Shown here piece by piece: positions 27,894-35,653 of a DNA stretch of 37,096 nucleotides. A program made the translations under genes and the position numbers. This DNA comes from DASVRA01 sp036388855 (GTDB taxonomy: Bacteria; Pseudomonadota; Alphaproteobacteria; Caulobacterales; Caulobacteraceae). Numbering within the stretch: the first letter of the stretch is position 1; the number at the start of each line of letters is the position of its first letter. The notes under the pieces were generated by a model, which was not told where the DNA came from, did not search any database, and worked only from the letters and a program-made list of their open reading frames with translations. The DNA lies in the NCBI GenBank assembly GCA_036388855.1, contig DASVRA010000008.1:1-37096 (forward strand), read 5' to 3'.

Positions 27894-28829
27894 ATGACCG
27901 CCACCGCCCCGCGCGCCGCCGCCGCGCTCCTTCTGATCGCCGGCCTCGCTGCCGGCTCCCCCAGCGCGGCCTGGGAGGCGGCGGCTCCGGCCCCCGCCGC
28001 CTCCCAGGCCGCGGCGTCGGTCGCCCAGGTCCACAGGTTCAAGATTGGCGACCTTGACGCCTGGGCGCTGCTCGACGGCTACGCCGAGTTCCCCAATGAC
28101 AATCAAGTGCTGGGTGTCGGCCGCACCCGCGAGGAGGTCACGGGCGTCCTGACGGCGGCTGGCCTGCCGACCGACAAGTTCGCCCTCAGCATCCAGCCGC
28201 TGCTGGTGCGCTCAGGCAAGCAGCTGGTGCTGTTCGACGCGGGCGCGGGCGCCGCCTTCGGCCCCGGCGCCGGCAAACTGCCGCAAAGCCTGCGCGCCGC
28301 CGGGATCGATCCAGCTACGATCACCGACGTGGCGATCTCCCATAGCCACGGCGACCACGTCGTCGGCCTCGTGCGCGCCGACGGCGCCCTGAGCTTCCCC
28401 AACGCCCGCATCCACATGGCCGCCGCCGAATGGGCCTTCCTGCGGGCCAACCCCAAAATGGCGGCGCTGGCCAAGGCGATCGCGCCCAAGGTCGCCCCCT
28501 TCCAGCCGCGCGCCCAGATCGCCCCGGGCGTCACGGCGGTCGACCTCAGCGGCCATACGCCCGGCCACAGCGGCTACGAAGTCGTCTCGCGCGGCCAGCG
28601 CCTGCTCTACGTCGGCGACACCATGCACCACTACGTCGTCTCGGTGCAGCGGCCCGATTGGGCCAACGGCTTCGACACCGACGCCCCCCCGGCCATGGCC
28701 CGCCGCCGCGCCACCCTCGCCCGCGCCTCCGACGAGAACCTGCTGGTCTACGCCGTCCACTTCCCCTTCCCCGGCCTCGGCCACGTTCGCCGGCGGGGTG
28801 AAAGCTTCGTCTGGGAGCCGCTGCGCTAG
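27894..28829 (+). CDS. Exported metallo-beta-lactamase-fold hydrolase
   Basis: A 311-aa protein with a signal peptide (about 1-26) and an MBL fold. The metal site is H150, H152, D154 and H155 in SHSHGDHV, H225 in GHTPGHSG, D242 in VGDTMHH and a final His near 289 in YAVHFPFPG. All binuclear zinc ligands are present. The subfamily resembles the lactonase/AttM- and AiiA-like MBL proteins and uncharacterised exported MBL hydrolases rather than true beta-lactamases; the substrate is unknown. Start ATG 27894 is chosen because GGAGG lies 6 bases upstream. Longer frames lack a signal peptide at the N-terminus. Confidence 0.93.
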   Translation: MTATAPRAAAALLLIAGLAAGSPSAAWEAAAPAPAASQAAASVAQVHRFKIGDLDAWALLDGYAEFPNDNQVLGVGRTREEVTGVLTAAGLPTDKFALSIQPLLVRSGKQLVLFDAGAGAAFGPGAGKLPQSLRAAGIDPATITDVAISHSHGDHVVGLVRADGALSFPNARIHMAAAEWAFLRANPKMAALAKAIAPKVAPFQPRAQIAPGVTAVDLSGHTPGHSGYEVVSRGQRLLYVGDTMHHYVVSVQRPDWANGFDTDAPPAMARRRATLARASDENLLVYAVHFPFPGLGHVRRRGESFVWEPLR

Positions 28830-28838
28830 CGGCAAGCC

Positions 28839-28867
28839 TTGACCCGGCGGCCTCCCGTCGCCATACC
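28839..28867 (+). promoter_or_regulatory. Candidate promoter for rpsD
   Basis: TTGACC at 28839-28844 with a 17-base spacer to CATACC at 28862-28867 could be a sigma-70 promoter. It would give a leader of about 120 bases before rpsD. The -10 is imperfect, so this is only a candidate. Confidence 0.3.
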
Positions 28868-28943
28868 CCCCGCTTTCCCGCGGCCGGGCCCTCCCGGCGG
28901 CGCGGGAGCCTATACGGGTGACGCGTGGACCGCCGTTGCAATC

Positions 28944-28964
28944 GCCGCTCCATCGGGGAGCGGC
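28944..28964 (+). promoter_or_regulatory. Stem-loop in the rpsD leader
   Basis: GCCGCTCC (28944-28951) pairs perfectly with GGAGCGGC (28957-28964) around a 5-base loop, ending 30 bases before the rpsD start. A second, weaker stem CTCCCG/CGGGAG lies at 28891-28908. S4 represses its own operon in other bacteria through leader RNA, so these may be regulatory; GC-rich chance pairing is the alternative. Confidence 0.35.
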
Positions 28965-28994
28965 CGGGCCGCGTCGCGTAGACCAGAGAAGCAA

Positions 28995-29612
28995 ATGTCC
29001 AAGCGCCACAGCGCCAAGTACAAGATCGACCGCCGCATGGGTGAGAACCTGTGGGGCCGTCCCAAGTCTCCGATCAACCAGCGCCAGTACGGCCCCGGCC
29101 AGCACGGCCAGCGGCGCAAGTCCAAGGTGTCCGACTTCGGCCTGCAGCTGCGCGCCAAGCAGAAACTAAAGGGCGTCTACGGCAATCTCACCGAAAAGCA
29201 GTTCTCCGGCATCTACCAGGAGGCCGCGCGCCGCAAGGGCAACACCGCCGAGACCCTGATCTCGCTCTTGGAATCGCGCCTGGACGCCATCGTCTACCGC
29301 GCCAAGTTCGTGCCCACCCCGTTCGCCGCGCGCCAGCTGGTCAACCACGGCCACGTCAGCGTCAACGGCAAACGGGTGAACATCGCCTCCTACCGCTGCC
29401 GCCCCGGCGACACCGTCGAGGTGCGCGAGCGCTCGCGCCACATGGCCCTGATCCTGGAAGCCCAGCAGTCGCCCGAGCGCGAGGTCCCCGACTACATCGA
29501 AATTGGCGACCGCGGCTTCTCAGCCAGGTTCATCCGCGCTCCGGAACTGGCCGAAGTGCCCTACGCGGTGAAGATGGAGCCGAACCTGGTGGTGGAATAC
29601 TACGCGTCGTAA
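28995..29612 (+). CDS. rpsD: 30S ribosomal protein S4
   Basis: A 205-aa ribosomal protein S4, a primary 16S rRNA-binding protein that nucleates assembly of the 30S body. The N-terminal region has SKRHSAKYKIDRRMGENLWG and RPKSPINQRQYGPGQHGQRR, as in alphaproteobacterial S4. The S4 RNA-binding domain (about 95-160) includes SRLDAIVYRAKFVPTPFAAR and QLVNHGHVSVNGKRVNI. The N-terminal Cys zinc knuckle is absent, as in the C-minus S4 form. It starts at ATG 28995 and appears monocistronic, with 10 bases to the convergent hydrolase. Confidence 0.98.
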   Translation: MSKRHSAKYKIDRRMGENLWGRPKSPINQRQYGPGQHGQRRKSKVSDFGLQLRAKQKLKGVYGNLTEKQFSGIYQEAARRKGNTAETLISLLESRLDAIVYRAKFVPTPFAARQLVNHGHVSVNGKRVNIASYRCRPGDTVEVRERSRHMALILEAQQSPEREVPDYIEIGDRGFSARFIRAPELAEVPYAVKMEPNLVVEYYAS

Positions 29613-29622
29613 GCTTTCGCGA

Positions 29623-30918
29623 TCAGCGCACCTTCTGCTCAAACCACTCCATCACCGTCGGCAGGTATTCGGGGGCCAGTCTTGGCCATTGAGCGTCCTG
29701 CGGCGGCGGTCGAGTGAGCGCGTGTGAGGCGCCGGGGATGACCACAACCCGGTAGTCCTTGCCCGCGGCCTTCATGGCCGAGGCGATCGTAGCGCTCTCG
29801 CGCGCCGGCACCGTCTCGTCCGCCTCGCCATAGATCCACAGAGCCGCCGCCGGGCTCTTCTCCAGCAGCGGCCGCGGATCGACATCGAGCCACGGGCGGA
29901 ACGCCGCGCGCGCCTTGTGGTCCGGCGGCAGCGGTCGGAAATCCATAGCCTTGAACCAATCCTCGTTCGCGGCTTCGGCGATCTCAGTTTGTAGCCGGTC
30001 CCAGCCTTTGCCCGTGCGGGTGACTTCGTCGTCCAACTCGAGGATGCGCGCCGCGCGCGCGCGCGCCGTGGCCGGATATCGGTCGATCCTGCGCAGGTAA
30101 TCCTCGCGCCCCTCCTCGGCGGGAGTAGTCAGCGGCCCCGACCGGATCAGTAGGAAGCGGACTCCGGGATCACCGCCCGCGACGATGGCGGCAACCCAGC
30201 TGGCTTGGCTGGCCCCAAGGAAGCCGATGCGGGCGGCGTCCACGTCCATCCGGCCCCTCAGCACCTCCAGAGCGGCGCGCGCGTCCGCCGCCAGATCCTC
30301 CAGCGTAGCCGTGCGCCAATCCCCTTCCGACTCTCCCGAACCCCGCTTGTCGAACAGCAGCACCACGGCGCCCTTCGCCGCCAAGTGCTCGGCCAGGAAG
30401 CGGTTGGCGCCCGCCCGCGTCTCGGCGCCGGAGCCGTGCAGCCCGACGAAGCCGGGGTGGCGCCCCGGCCTGTCCGGCGTCAGGACCACACCCGACAGGA
30501 GCGGTCCGCCCTCGCTTCTGAACCGCACCGGCTGCTCTCGGTATGAACGCCGCCGGGTTTTGGCGGTGGCGGCCGTGAAACGCCCCTTCATCTCGCCGAA
30601 GCTCCAGTCGCCGGAAAACGCCCGCCCGTCTTCCCGTCCCTTCAGAACCAAAGCACCGGCGGGCGTGTCGACGGTGGCGACCACCACGCCGCCGGTGCGG
30701 CCGACTTCCGCCGGGTACCCCGCCTGACCCAGGTCCGGGAAGTCGGCGAGCACGGCTCCTGATCCGCGGCTGAGTGCAAAGCGGAAGCCCCCGTTGGGAT
30801 CGAGACTGCCTTGCCATGCCTGGCCTTCCGCGAGCGGGGGCGGCTCCGGAGCCGCGGAAGCCGAAGTCGCGGCAAGGAATGCACAAGTGACGGCAAGGGT
30901 AGTCGCCCACGAAGGCAT
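29623..30918 (-). CDS. Exported alpha/beta hydrolase (peptidase or esterase type)
   Basis: A 431-aa protein with a signal peptide (about 1-22, ending SASAA), an N-terminal beta-rich domain (about 25-130) and an alpha/beta hydrolase domain (about 135-431). The nucleophile is S237 in GFLGASQASW, with Ala in place of the final Gly of GxSxG. The acid is D367 in IYGEADETVP and the base H399 in PGASHALTRP. LHGSGAE (about 160-166) forms the oxyanion hole. It resembles prolyl oligopeptidase-like and dienelactone hydrolase-like esterases. The start 30918 has GGAG 7 bases upstream. It is divergent from the TetR gene across 71 bases that hold a palindromic operator, so that regulator probably controls it. 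Confidence 0.9.
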   Translation of the reverse strand: MPSWATTLAVTCAFLAATSASAAPEPPPLAEGQAWQGSLDPNGGFRFALSRGSGAVLADFPDLGQAGYPAEVGRTGGVVVATVDTPAGALVLKGREDGRAFSGDWSFGEMKGRFTAATAKTRRRSYREQPVRFRSEGGPLLSGVVLTPDRPGRHPGFVGLHGSGAETRAGANRFLAEHLAAKGAVVLLFDKRGSGESEGDWRTATLEDLAADARAALEVLRGRMDVDAARIGFLGASQASWVAAIVAGGDPGVRFLLIRSGPLTTPAEEGREDYLRRIDRYPATARARAARILELDDEVTRTGKGWDRLQTEIAEAANEDWFKAMDFRPLPPDHKARAAFRPWLDVDPRPLLEKSPAAALWIYGEADETVPARESATIASAMKAAGKDYRVVVIPGASHALTRPPPQDAQWPRLAPEYLPTVMEWFEQKVR

Positions 30919-30961
30919 CGGCGTCTCCAAAGCTGGACCGCCGCCAGTTCGCATGACAAAA

Positions 30962-30973
30962 TGACCGTGGTCA
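30962..30973. promoter_or_regulatory. Palindromic TetR-type operator
   Basis: TGACCGTGGTCA has perfect 5-base arms TGACC/GGTCA around GT. It sits within the 71-base gap between the divergent hydrolase and TetR genes, 16 bases before the TetR start. On the minus strand the same bases form TTGACC, a possible -35 for the hydrolase gene, so binding would repress it. Confidence 0.6.
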
Positions 30974-30989
30974 AGTTTTCATTGATTCG

Positions 30990-31592
30990 ATGCCTGAACC
31001 GCTGAGAGAGCGTCAAAAGAGCCGCCGCCGCGAGGCCCTTGAAGGGGCCGCGCTCCAGCTGTTCCGGTCTCAAGGCCTGCACGACACAACCGTGGCGCAG
31101 ATCGCCGGGCGCGCCGGCTTGGCCAAGGGCACCTTCTTCAACTACTTCGACAGCAAGCACGACGTGCTGGCACAGCGCTTGGGCCGCCTGGCCGAAGGCT
31201 TCCTGGCGCTCGCCGACGGCGAGAGCACCGAACCGCCGCTGCTGCGGCTGGCCGCGTTCTTCACCGGCGCGGAAGCGCTATTCCGCGCCGAAGGCCCATC
31301 GATCCTGACCCTCTACCGCGAGGTGTTCCTCCGCCCGGACCTGATGAAGCTGGACGAGGCCGTGGAACGCCGCATCCACGACTACTACCGGGCCGTGCTG
31401 ACCGATGGGGTTCGCGAGGGACACATAAGATCCGGCCTGGACCTGGCCGCTGCGGCGACCGTAATCATCGACCTTTGGAGCTCAACCCTGCGCGCGTGGA
31501 TACTGGAGGGTTGTGGTTTTAGCCTGGCGGAGGCCGTTGAGCGTAAACTGTCGCTCCTGTTCACCGGATTGCGGAACCGCCACCCCCACTGA
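30990..31592 (+). CDS. TetR family transcriptional regulator
   Basis: A 200-aa TetR/AcrR regulator. The DNA-binding domain is at about 12-60: REALEGAALQLFRSQGLHDT leads into TTVAQIAGRAGLAKGTFFNY, the recognition helix region. The C-terminal ligand and dimerisation domain (about 65-195) contains FLRPDLMKLDEAVERRIHDY and no motif that reveals the ligand. It is divergent from the exported alpha/beta hydrolase and most likely represses it and itself through the TGACC-GT-GGTCA site between them. Start ATG 30990. Confidence 0.92.
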   Translation: MPEPLRERQKSRRREALEGAALQLFRSQGLHDTTVAQIAGRAGLAKGTFFNYFDSKHDVLAQRLGRLAEGFLALADGESTEPPLLRLAAFFTGAEALFRAEGPSILTLYREVFLRPDLMKLDEAVERRIHDYYRAVLTDGVREGHIRSGLDLAAAATVIIDLWSSTLRAWILEGCGFSLAEAVERKLSLLFTGLRNRHPH

Positions 31593-31708
31593 TGTCCCGC
31601 ATGTTCGACGCGGCGCTCCCGCTCGCCTCATGGGCGGATGAAGGCACGGCGGTAGGCCCGGCGCGGGGTCTTTGACGGAGCAGACTGCCCGCCCGCAGAT
31701 TCACGTGG

Positions 31709-32227
31709 CTACGGCCGCAGGATCAGCGCAGTAGGCGTGGCCTCCATGCGCGAGAGGCGGCCAAGGTAGCTCATGCCGAGCAGCGAGGCGGGCAGGCCGC
31801 GGTCCAGCACCACCGCCTGCACCTTCTCCACCCGCGCGCCCGCCACCGCCACGCTCCCCAGCTCCACAGGCGCCGCGCGAGCCTGTCCCGACGCGGTCGA
31901 GACCTGAAGCGAGTAATCAAGGCGTTCCGGCGGGAAGCCAAGACGGCGTGCGTCGTCGGCGGTGAGCGCCACGGCGCTGGCGCCGGTATCGACGAGGAAA
32001 CGCACCCGCGCTCCGTTCACCAGCCCCTCGGCCCAGTAGTGCCCGTCGGCCGCCTTGGCCACCGAGGCCGCCCCAGCCGGAGCCGCCGCCGGCGCAGGCG
32101 CCTCAACGGCCTCCGCCGCGGGCCGCAGTACCGGCTCCCGCGTAGCCCGGTCCAGCTTCGACACCGCTTGCGCCGTGCCGAAGGCCGACACCGCGCCCAC
32201 GGCCGCGATCACGGCGAACTTGAGCAT
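31709..32227 (-). CDS. Retropepsin-like aspartic protease, TIGR02281 type
   Basis: A 172-aa protein with an N-terminal hydrophobic segment (about 3-21, signal or anchor) and a retropepsin-like domain. The catalytic motif is FLVDTGASAVAL, with D80 followed by TGAS. LLGMSYLGRLSRMEATPTAL near the C-terminus is the second hallmark of this clan AA family. A single domain implies activity as a homodimer, probably in the periplasm. An Ala/Pro-rich linker (about 35-58) joins anchor and protease. The start MLKFAVIAA at 32227 fits the signal; the longer frame does not. Confidence 0.88.
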   Translation of the reverse strand: MLKFAVIAAVGAVSAFGTAQAVSKLDRATREPVLRPAAEAVEAPAPAAAPAGAASVAKAADGHYWAEGLVNGARVRFLVDTGASAVALTADDARRLGFPPERLDYSLQVSTASGQARAAPVELGSVAVAGARVEKVQAVVLDRGLPASLLGMSYLGRLSRMEATPTALILRP

Positions 32228-32381
32228 TTTCGACACCCCGCCGAATGGCTGTTTCGAGGACCTTTTCGGCCCTTCGTTGACGGCCAAGCTAACTCTCCAG
32301 CGTTTGCATCCGGTGAATCGGAAGTTGCGCGGAGGTGAACGGCGGCTGGACACCCGCCGGGCGGGCTCCTATCGCGGCCGC

Positions 32382-33458
32382 ATGGCCGATCCGCCCACTG
32401 CCCCGTCCCGCCTGCAGGTCGCCGGCAGCCGCACCCTGGCGCAATGGATGGCGCGCGAGAACACCGCCCTGGCCTTCACCTCCCACCGGCGCGGGGCGCT
32501 GTTCTTCCTGGGCCTGGCGCCGGACGGGACCTTTTATTGCCACCCCCAGCCCTACCGCCGCGCCACGGGCCTGCACCTGACCCCCGAGGGGTCTCTGTTC
32601 GTCGGAGGGATGCGGCGCGTGTGGCGGCTGGAGAACGTGCTGGCGCAAGGCGCGCGCGCCGGGGCTCACGACCGCCTCTACCAGCCCAGGCAGGCCTGGA
32701 CAGTGGGCGAGGTCGACCTGCACGAGCTGGCGCTCGACCGGGCCGGCCGACTCGTCTTCGCCAATACACAATACTCGTGCCTGGCGACCTCCCACTGGAT
32801 TCACGCCTTCCAGCCCATCTGGAAACCGCCCTTCATCACCGCGCTGGAGCCGCAGGACCGCTGCCACCTCAACGGCCTGGCGCTGGAGGACGGCGCGCCG
32901 CGCTATGTCACCATGCTGGGCGCCGCCGATGCGCCGGAAGGCTGGCGCGCCGCGCCCACCGAGGGCCTGCTGATAGACGTGCGCGCGGAGCGTGCCGTCG
33001 CCTCCGGCCTGGCCATGCCCCACAGCCCCCGCCTGCACGACGGGCGGCTCTACGCCTTGGAGTCCGGCCGCGGGATGCTGGTAGAGGTCGACCGCGCCAC
33101 GGGCGAAACCCGAGACATCGCCTTCGCGCCAGGGTTCCTGCGGGGCCTGAGCTTCCACGGCGGCGCCGCAGCGGTGACGCTCTCGCTGCCGCGCGGCGAC
33201 CAGGCCTTCGCGGCCCTGCCGATCCATGCCGAGCTCCAGCACCGGCTGCTGACCCCCTCCTGCGGCGTCCATCTGATCGCCCTGCAAACGGGCGAACTCC
33301 TGGGCCGGCTGGAGCTCACCGGTGTCGACGAGCTGTTCGACGTGGCCTTCCTGCCGGGCTGCACCGCGCCAGCGGGACTGCCGCTGGAGCCCGCCGACAA
33401 CCAGGTCAGCGTCTCCTTCGATCCCGCCTTCGCTCCGCTCGACCCGCCGGCGACCTAG
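32382..33458 (+). CDS. TIGR03032 family protein
   Basis: A 358-aa protein of the TIGR03032 family, of unknown function. Its repeated strand pattern suggests a beta-propeller-like fold. Recognisable blocks are WIHAFQPIWKPPFITALEPQ with DRCHLNGLAL, YVTMLGAADAPEGWR, MPHSPRLHDGRLYALESGRG and FAPGFLRGLSFHGGAAAVTL. No signal peptide is seen. Start ATG 32382. It is alone in its direction between the retropepsin-like gene and the P1 peptidase gene, and its stop overlaps the latter stop in CTAG, so context gives no role. Confidence 0.85.
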   Translation: MADPPTAPSRLQVAGSRTLAQWMARENTALAFTSHRRGALFFLGLAPDGTFYCHPQPYRRATGLHLTPEGSLFVGGMRRVWRLENVLAQGARAGAHDRLYQPRQAWTVGEVDLHELALDRAGRLVFANTQYSCLATSHWIHAFQPIWKPPFITALEPQDRCHLNGLALEDGAPRYVTMLGAADAPEGWRAAPTEGLLIDVRAERAVASGLAMPHSPRLHDGRLYALESGRGMLVEVDRATGETRDIAFAPGFLRGLSFHGGAAAVTLSLPRGDQAFAALPIHAELQHRLLTPSCGVHLIALQTGELLGRLELTGVDELFDVAFLPGCTAPAGLPLEPADNQVSVSFDPAFAPLDPPAT

Positions 33459-34576
33459 AGGTCGCGCCAGGCCTTCATGTCGCTGCCGGGCCAGGTGGTC
33501 GCCTCGTAAACCGCGCGGGCGATGGCGCGGGCCAGCGTGTCGGCCGCCAGCGCGCCGATGCGCGCGACCATGAACTGGCGCGCTATGGCGGCGGCGGCGG
33601 GCGCCTCTTGACGTCCGGTGGAGATCGCGAAGACCACGTCTCCATCGAAGGGCGCGTGGATCGGGCGGATCGCGCGGGCGAGGCCGTCCTGGGCCATGAT
33701 CGCCACCCGCTGGGCTTCGACCCGGGTCAGCGCCACGTCGGTGGCCACGCAGGCGATGGTGGTGTTGGCGCGCGCCTGGGCCCGCGGCCGCACGTTGATC
33801 CAATCGTCCGGGGCGGCCGTCAGACCGGCCGAGCCCAGGCCGCCGAACTCCTTGCCGATCTCCAGCGGCGCAGCCCAGAACTTCTTCGTTCCAGCGGCGA
33901 CGACGGAGCCCATGCTGTTGACCGCGACGATGGCGCCGACGGTGACGCCGTCGGGCGTCAGCACCGAGGCCGACCCGATCCCGCCCTTCAGCCCGCCGGA
34001 GCCCGCGCCGTACCCCGCACCGGCTGTGCCCAGCCTGAACCTTTCGCCGGCCGCCTCCACCGCACGAAGGGCAAGCCGGCGATAGGGCGGCTCCTGGCCC
34101 CAGGTCTTCTTCCCCCCGTTCGGCAGATCATAGAGGCAGGCGGTCGGCACGATGGGCGAGCGCGGCACCCCCGGCATCGGCAAACCCTGGAAGCCGCGGT
34201 CGTGCGCGCCGAGCCAGGCCGCGACCCCGTCGCCCGACGCCAGCCCGTAGACCGAGCCGCCCGAGAGCACGATCGCGTCCACCTCCTGCACCAGGTTCTG
34301 CGGCGAGAGCGCGTCGGTTTCGCGCGTGGCCGGCCCGCCGCCGCGCACGTCCACCGCGCAGACGGCGGCCTTGTCGGGAAGGATCACTGTCACCCCGGTG
34401 CGCACGGCCGCGTCGTCGGCTTGGCCGACCTTCAGTCCGGGGACATCGGTGATCAGGTTGCGCGGGCCGGTCCTGGCTGTCTGGGCCGGCGCCGCTTGCG
34501 CCACCGCCCGACCCGCGCCAGCGGCGCCGGCCACCAGGCTGGCGGCGCCCGTCAGCAACATCCTACGGTCTATCAT
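33455..34576 (-). CDS. P1 family peptidase (DmpA-like), Tat-exported
   Basis: A 373-aa N-terminal-nucleophile-like aminopeptidase of the DmpA/L-aminopeptidase-D-esterase family. The N-terminus MIDRRMLLTGAASLVAGAAG is a twin-arginine-type signal, so the mature enzyme is probably periplasmic. NLITDVPGLKVGQADD (about 40-55), VDVRGGGPATRETDALSPQN and IVLSGGSVYGLASGDG are family blocks. The self-cleavage site is expected at RANTTIACVATD, between Asn and Thr, at about residue 270. PIHAPFDGDVVFAIST follows as usual. It cleaves N-terminal residues, including D-amino acids in some members. It is divergent from a cytoplasmic paralogue 57 bases away. Confidence 0.93.
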   Translation of the reverse strand: MIDRRMLLTGAASLVAGAAGAGRAVAQAAPAQTARTGPRNLITDVPGLKVGQADDAAVRTGVTVILPDKAAVCAVDVRGGGPATRETDALSPQNLVQEVDAIVLSGGSVYGLASGDGVAAWLGAHDRGFQGLPMPGVPRSPIVPTACLYDLPNGGKKTWGQEPPYRRLALRAVEAAGERFRLGTAGAGYGAGSGGLKGGIGSASVLTPDGVTVGAIVAVNSMGSVVAAGTKKFWAAPLEIGKEFGGLGSAGLTAAPDDWINVRPRAQARANTTIACVATDVALTRVEAQRVAIMAQDGLARAIRPIHAPFDGDVVFAISTGRQEAPAAAAIARQFMVARIGALAADTLARAIARAVYEATTWPGSDMKAWRDL

Positions 34577-34633
34577 GAGCTTGCCTCTTCCCTTTGCTTG
34601 CGCGGCTCCGGCCAGGCGCTAGACCAAACGTTC

Positions 34634-35653
34634 ATGCGCCATCGCCCCGGTCCGCTGAACCTGATTACCGACGTGCCGGGCCTCTTGGTCGGCAACGCCG
34701 AGGACGAGCGGGCCGCCACCGGCGTCACCGCCGTGCTCTGCGGCGACGGCTGGCCCGCAGGCGTCGATGTGCGCGGCGGCGGGCCGGGCGTGCGCGAATC
34801 CGAGGCGCTGGCGCCCGAGAACCTGGTCGGGCGCGCCCATGCGATCGTGATCTCGGGCGGCTCGGTGTTCGGCCTGGCCGCGGCGGACGGCGCGGTCGCT
34901 CTGCTGTCCTCGCATGGTCGCGGGTTGCAGCTGAAGCCGGGCTCGCCGCCGATTCCGATCGTGCCCGGCGCGGTGCTGCACGACCTCGCCAACGGCGGCG
35001 ACAAGGCTTGGCGCGTCGATCCCCCCTACCGGCGCCTGGGCATGGCCGCCGTGGAAGCCGCCGGGGAACGGTTCGATCTCGGTTCCGCGGGCGCCGGACG
35101 CGGCGCCATGGTCGCCATGGTCAAGGGCGGCTTGGGCTCGGCCTCGCTCGACCTTGGCGGCGGCCTGTTCGTGGGCGCGGTGGCCGCCGCCAACGCCGTA
35201 GGGTCGGCGCTGATGCCCGATGGCGAGACCTTCTGGGCCTGGCCTTTCGAGATCGAGGGCGAGTTCGGCGGCCGTCCCCCGCCCGCACGCATGGACGTGT
35301 CCGATCCCGCACCCGACGAAACCCGCCTGTCCCAGCTCGGGCGGCTCCAGCCCGGCGCGGCCACGACGCTCGCCGTGGTGGCCACCTCGGCCGCCCTCAC
35401 CACCGCCGAATGCAAGCGCCTGGCGATGATGGCCCAGGACGGCCTCGCCCGCGCGATCCGACCCGCCCACACCCCCTTCGACGGCGACGTGGTTTTCGCC
35501 GTCAGCACCGAGGCTATCTCGCTGTCGACGGGGCAGGACCGGGCCGTGCAGCTGGCGCGGATCGGCTCGGCGGCCGCCGACTGCCTGGCCCGCGCCATCG
35601 CCCGCGGCGTCTATGAGGCCAACCAGCCCCATCAGGCGGCCGCCGGAAGCTGA
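34634..35653 (+). CDS. P1 family peptidase (DmpA-like), cytoplasmic paralogue
   Basis: A 339-aa paralogue of the neighbouring exported enzyme without a signal peptide. NLITDVPGLLVGNAEDE near the N-terminus, VDVRGGGPGVRESEAL, IVISGGSVFGLAAADG and RPAHTPFDGDVVFAVST align block by block with the other copy. At the expected self-processing site the sequence is PGAATTLAVVATS, with Ala rather than Asn before Thr; whether maturation still occurs is not known. The exported and cytoplasmic pair may act on the same peptides before and after uptake. Start ATG 34634. The last 22 bases overlap the ABC transporter gene end. Confidence 0.92.
   Translation: MRHRPGPLNLITDVPGLLVGNAEDERAATGVTAVLCGDGWPAGVDVRGGGPGVRESEALAPENLVGRAHAIVISGGSVFGLAAADGAVALLSSHGRGLQLKPGSPPIPIVPGAVLHDLANGGDKAWRVDPPYRRLGMAAVEAAGERFDLGSAGAGRGAMVAMVKGGLGSASLDLGGGLFVGAVAAANAVGSALMPDGETFWAWPFEIEGEFGGRPPPARMDVSDPAPDETRLSQLGRLQPGAATTLAVVATSAALTTAECKRLAMMAQDGLARAIRPAHTPFDGDVVFAVSTEAISLSTGQDRAVQLARIGSAAADCLARAIARGVYEANQPHQAAAGS

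Noticed and set aside
30040..30066. Alternating GC run (possible Z-DNA) inside the exported hydrolase gene
   Set aside because: It encodes ordinary Ala/Arg codons in frame and is expected in DNA of this GC content; no regulatory role can be supported.
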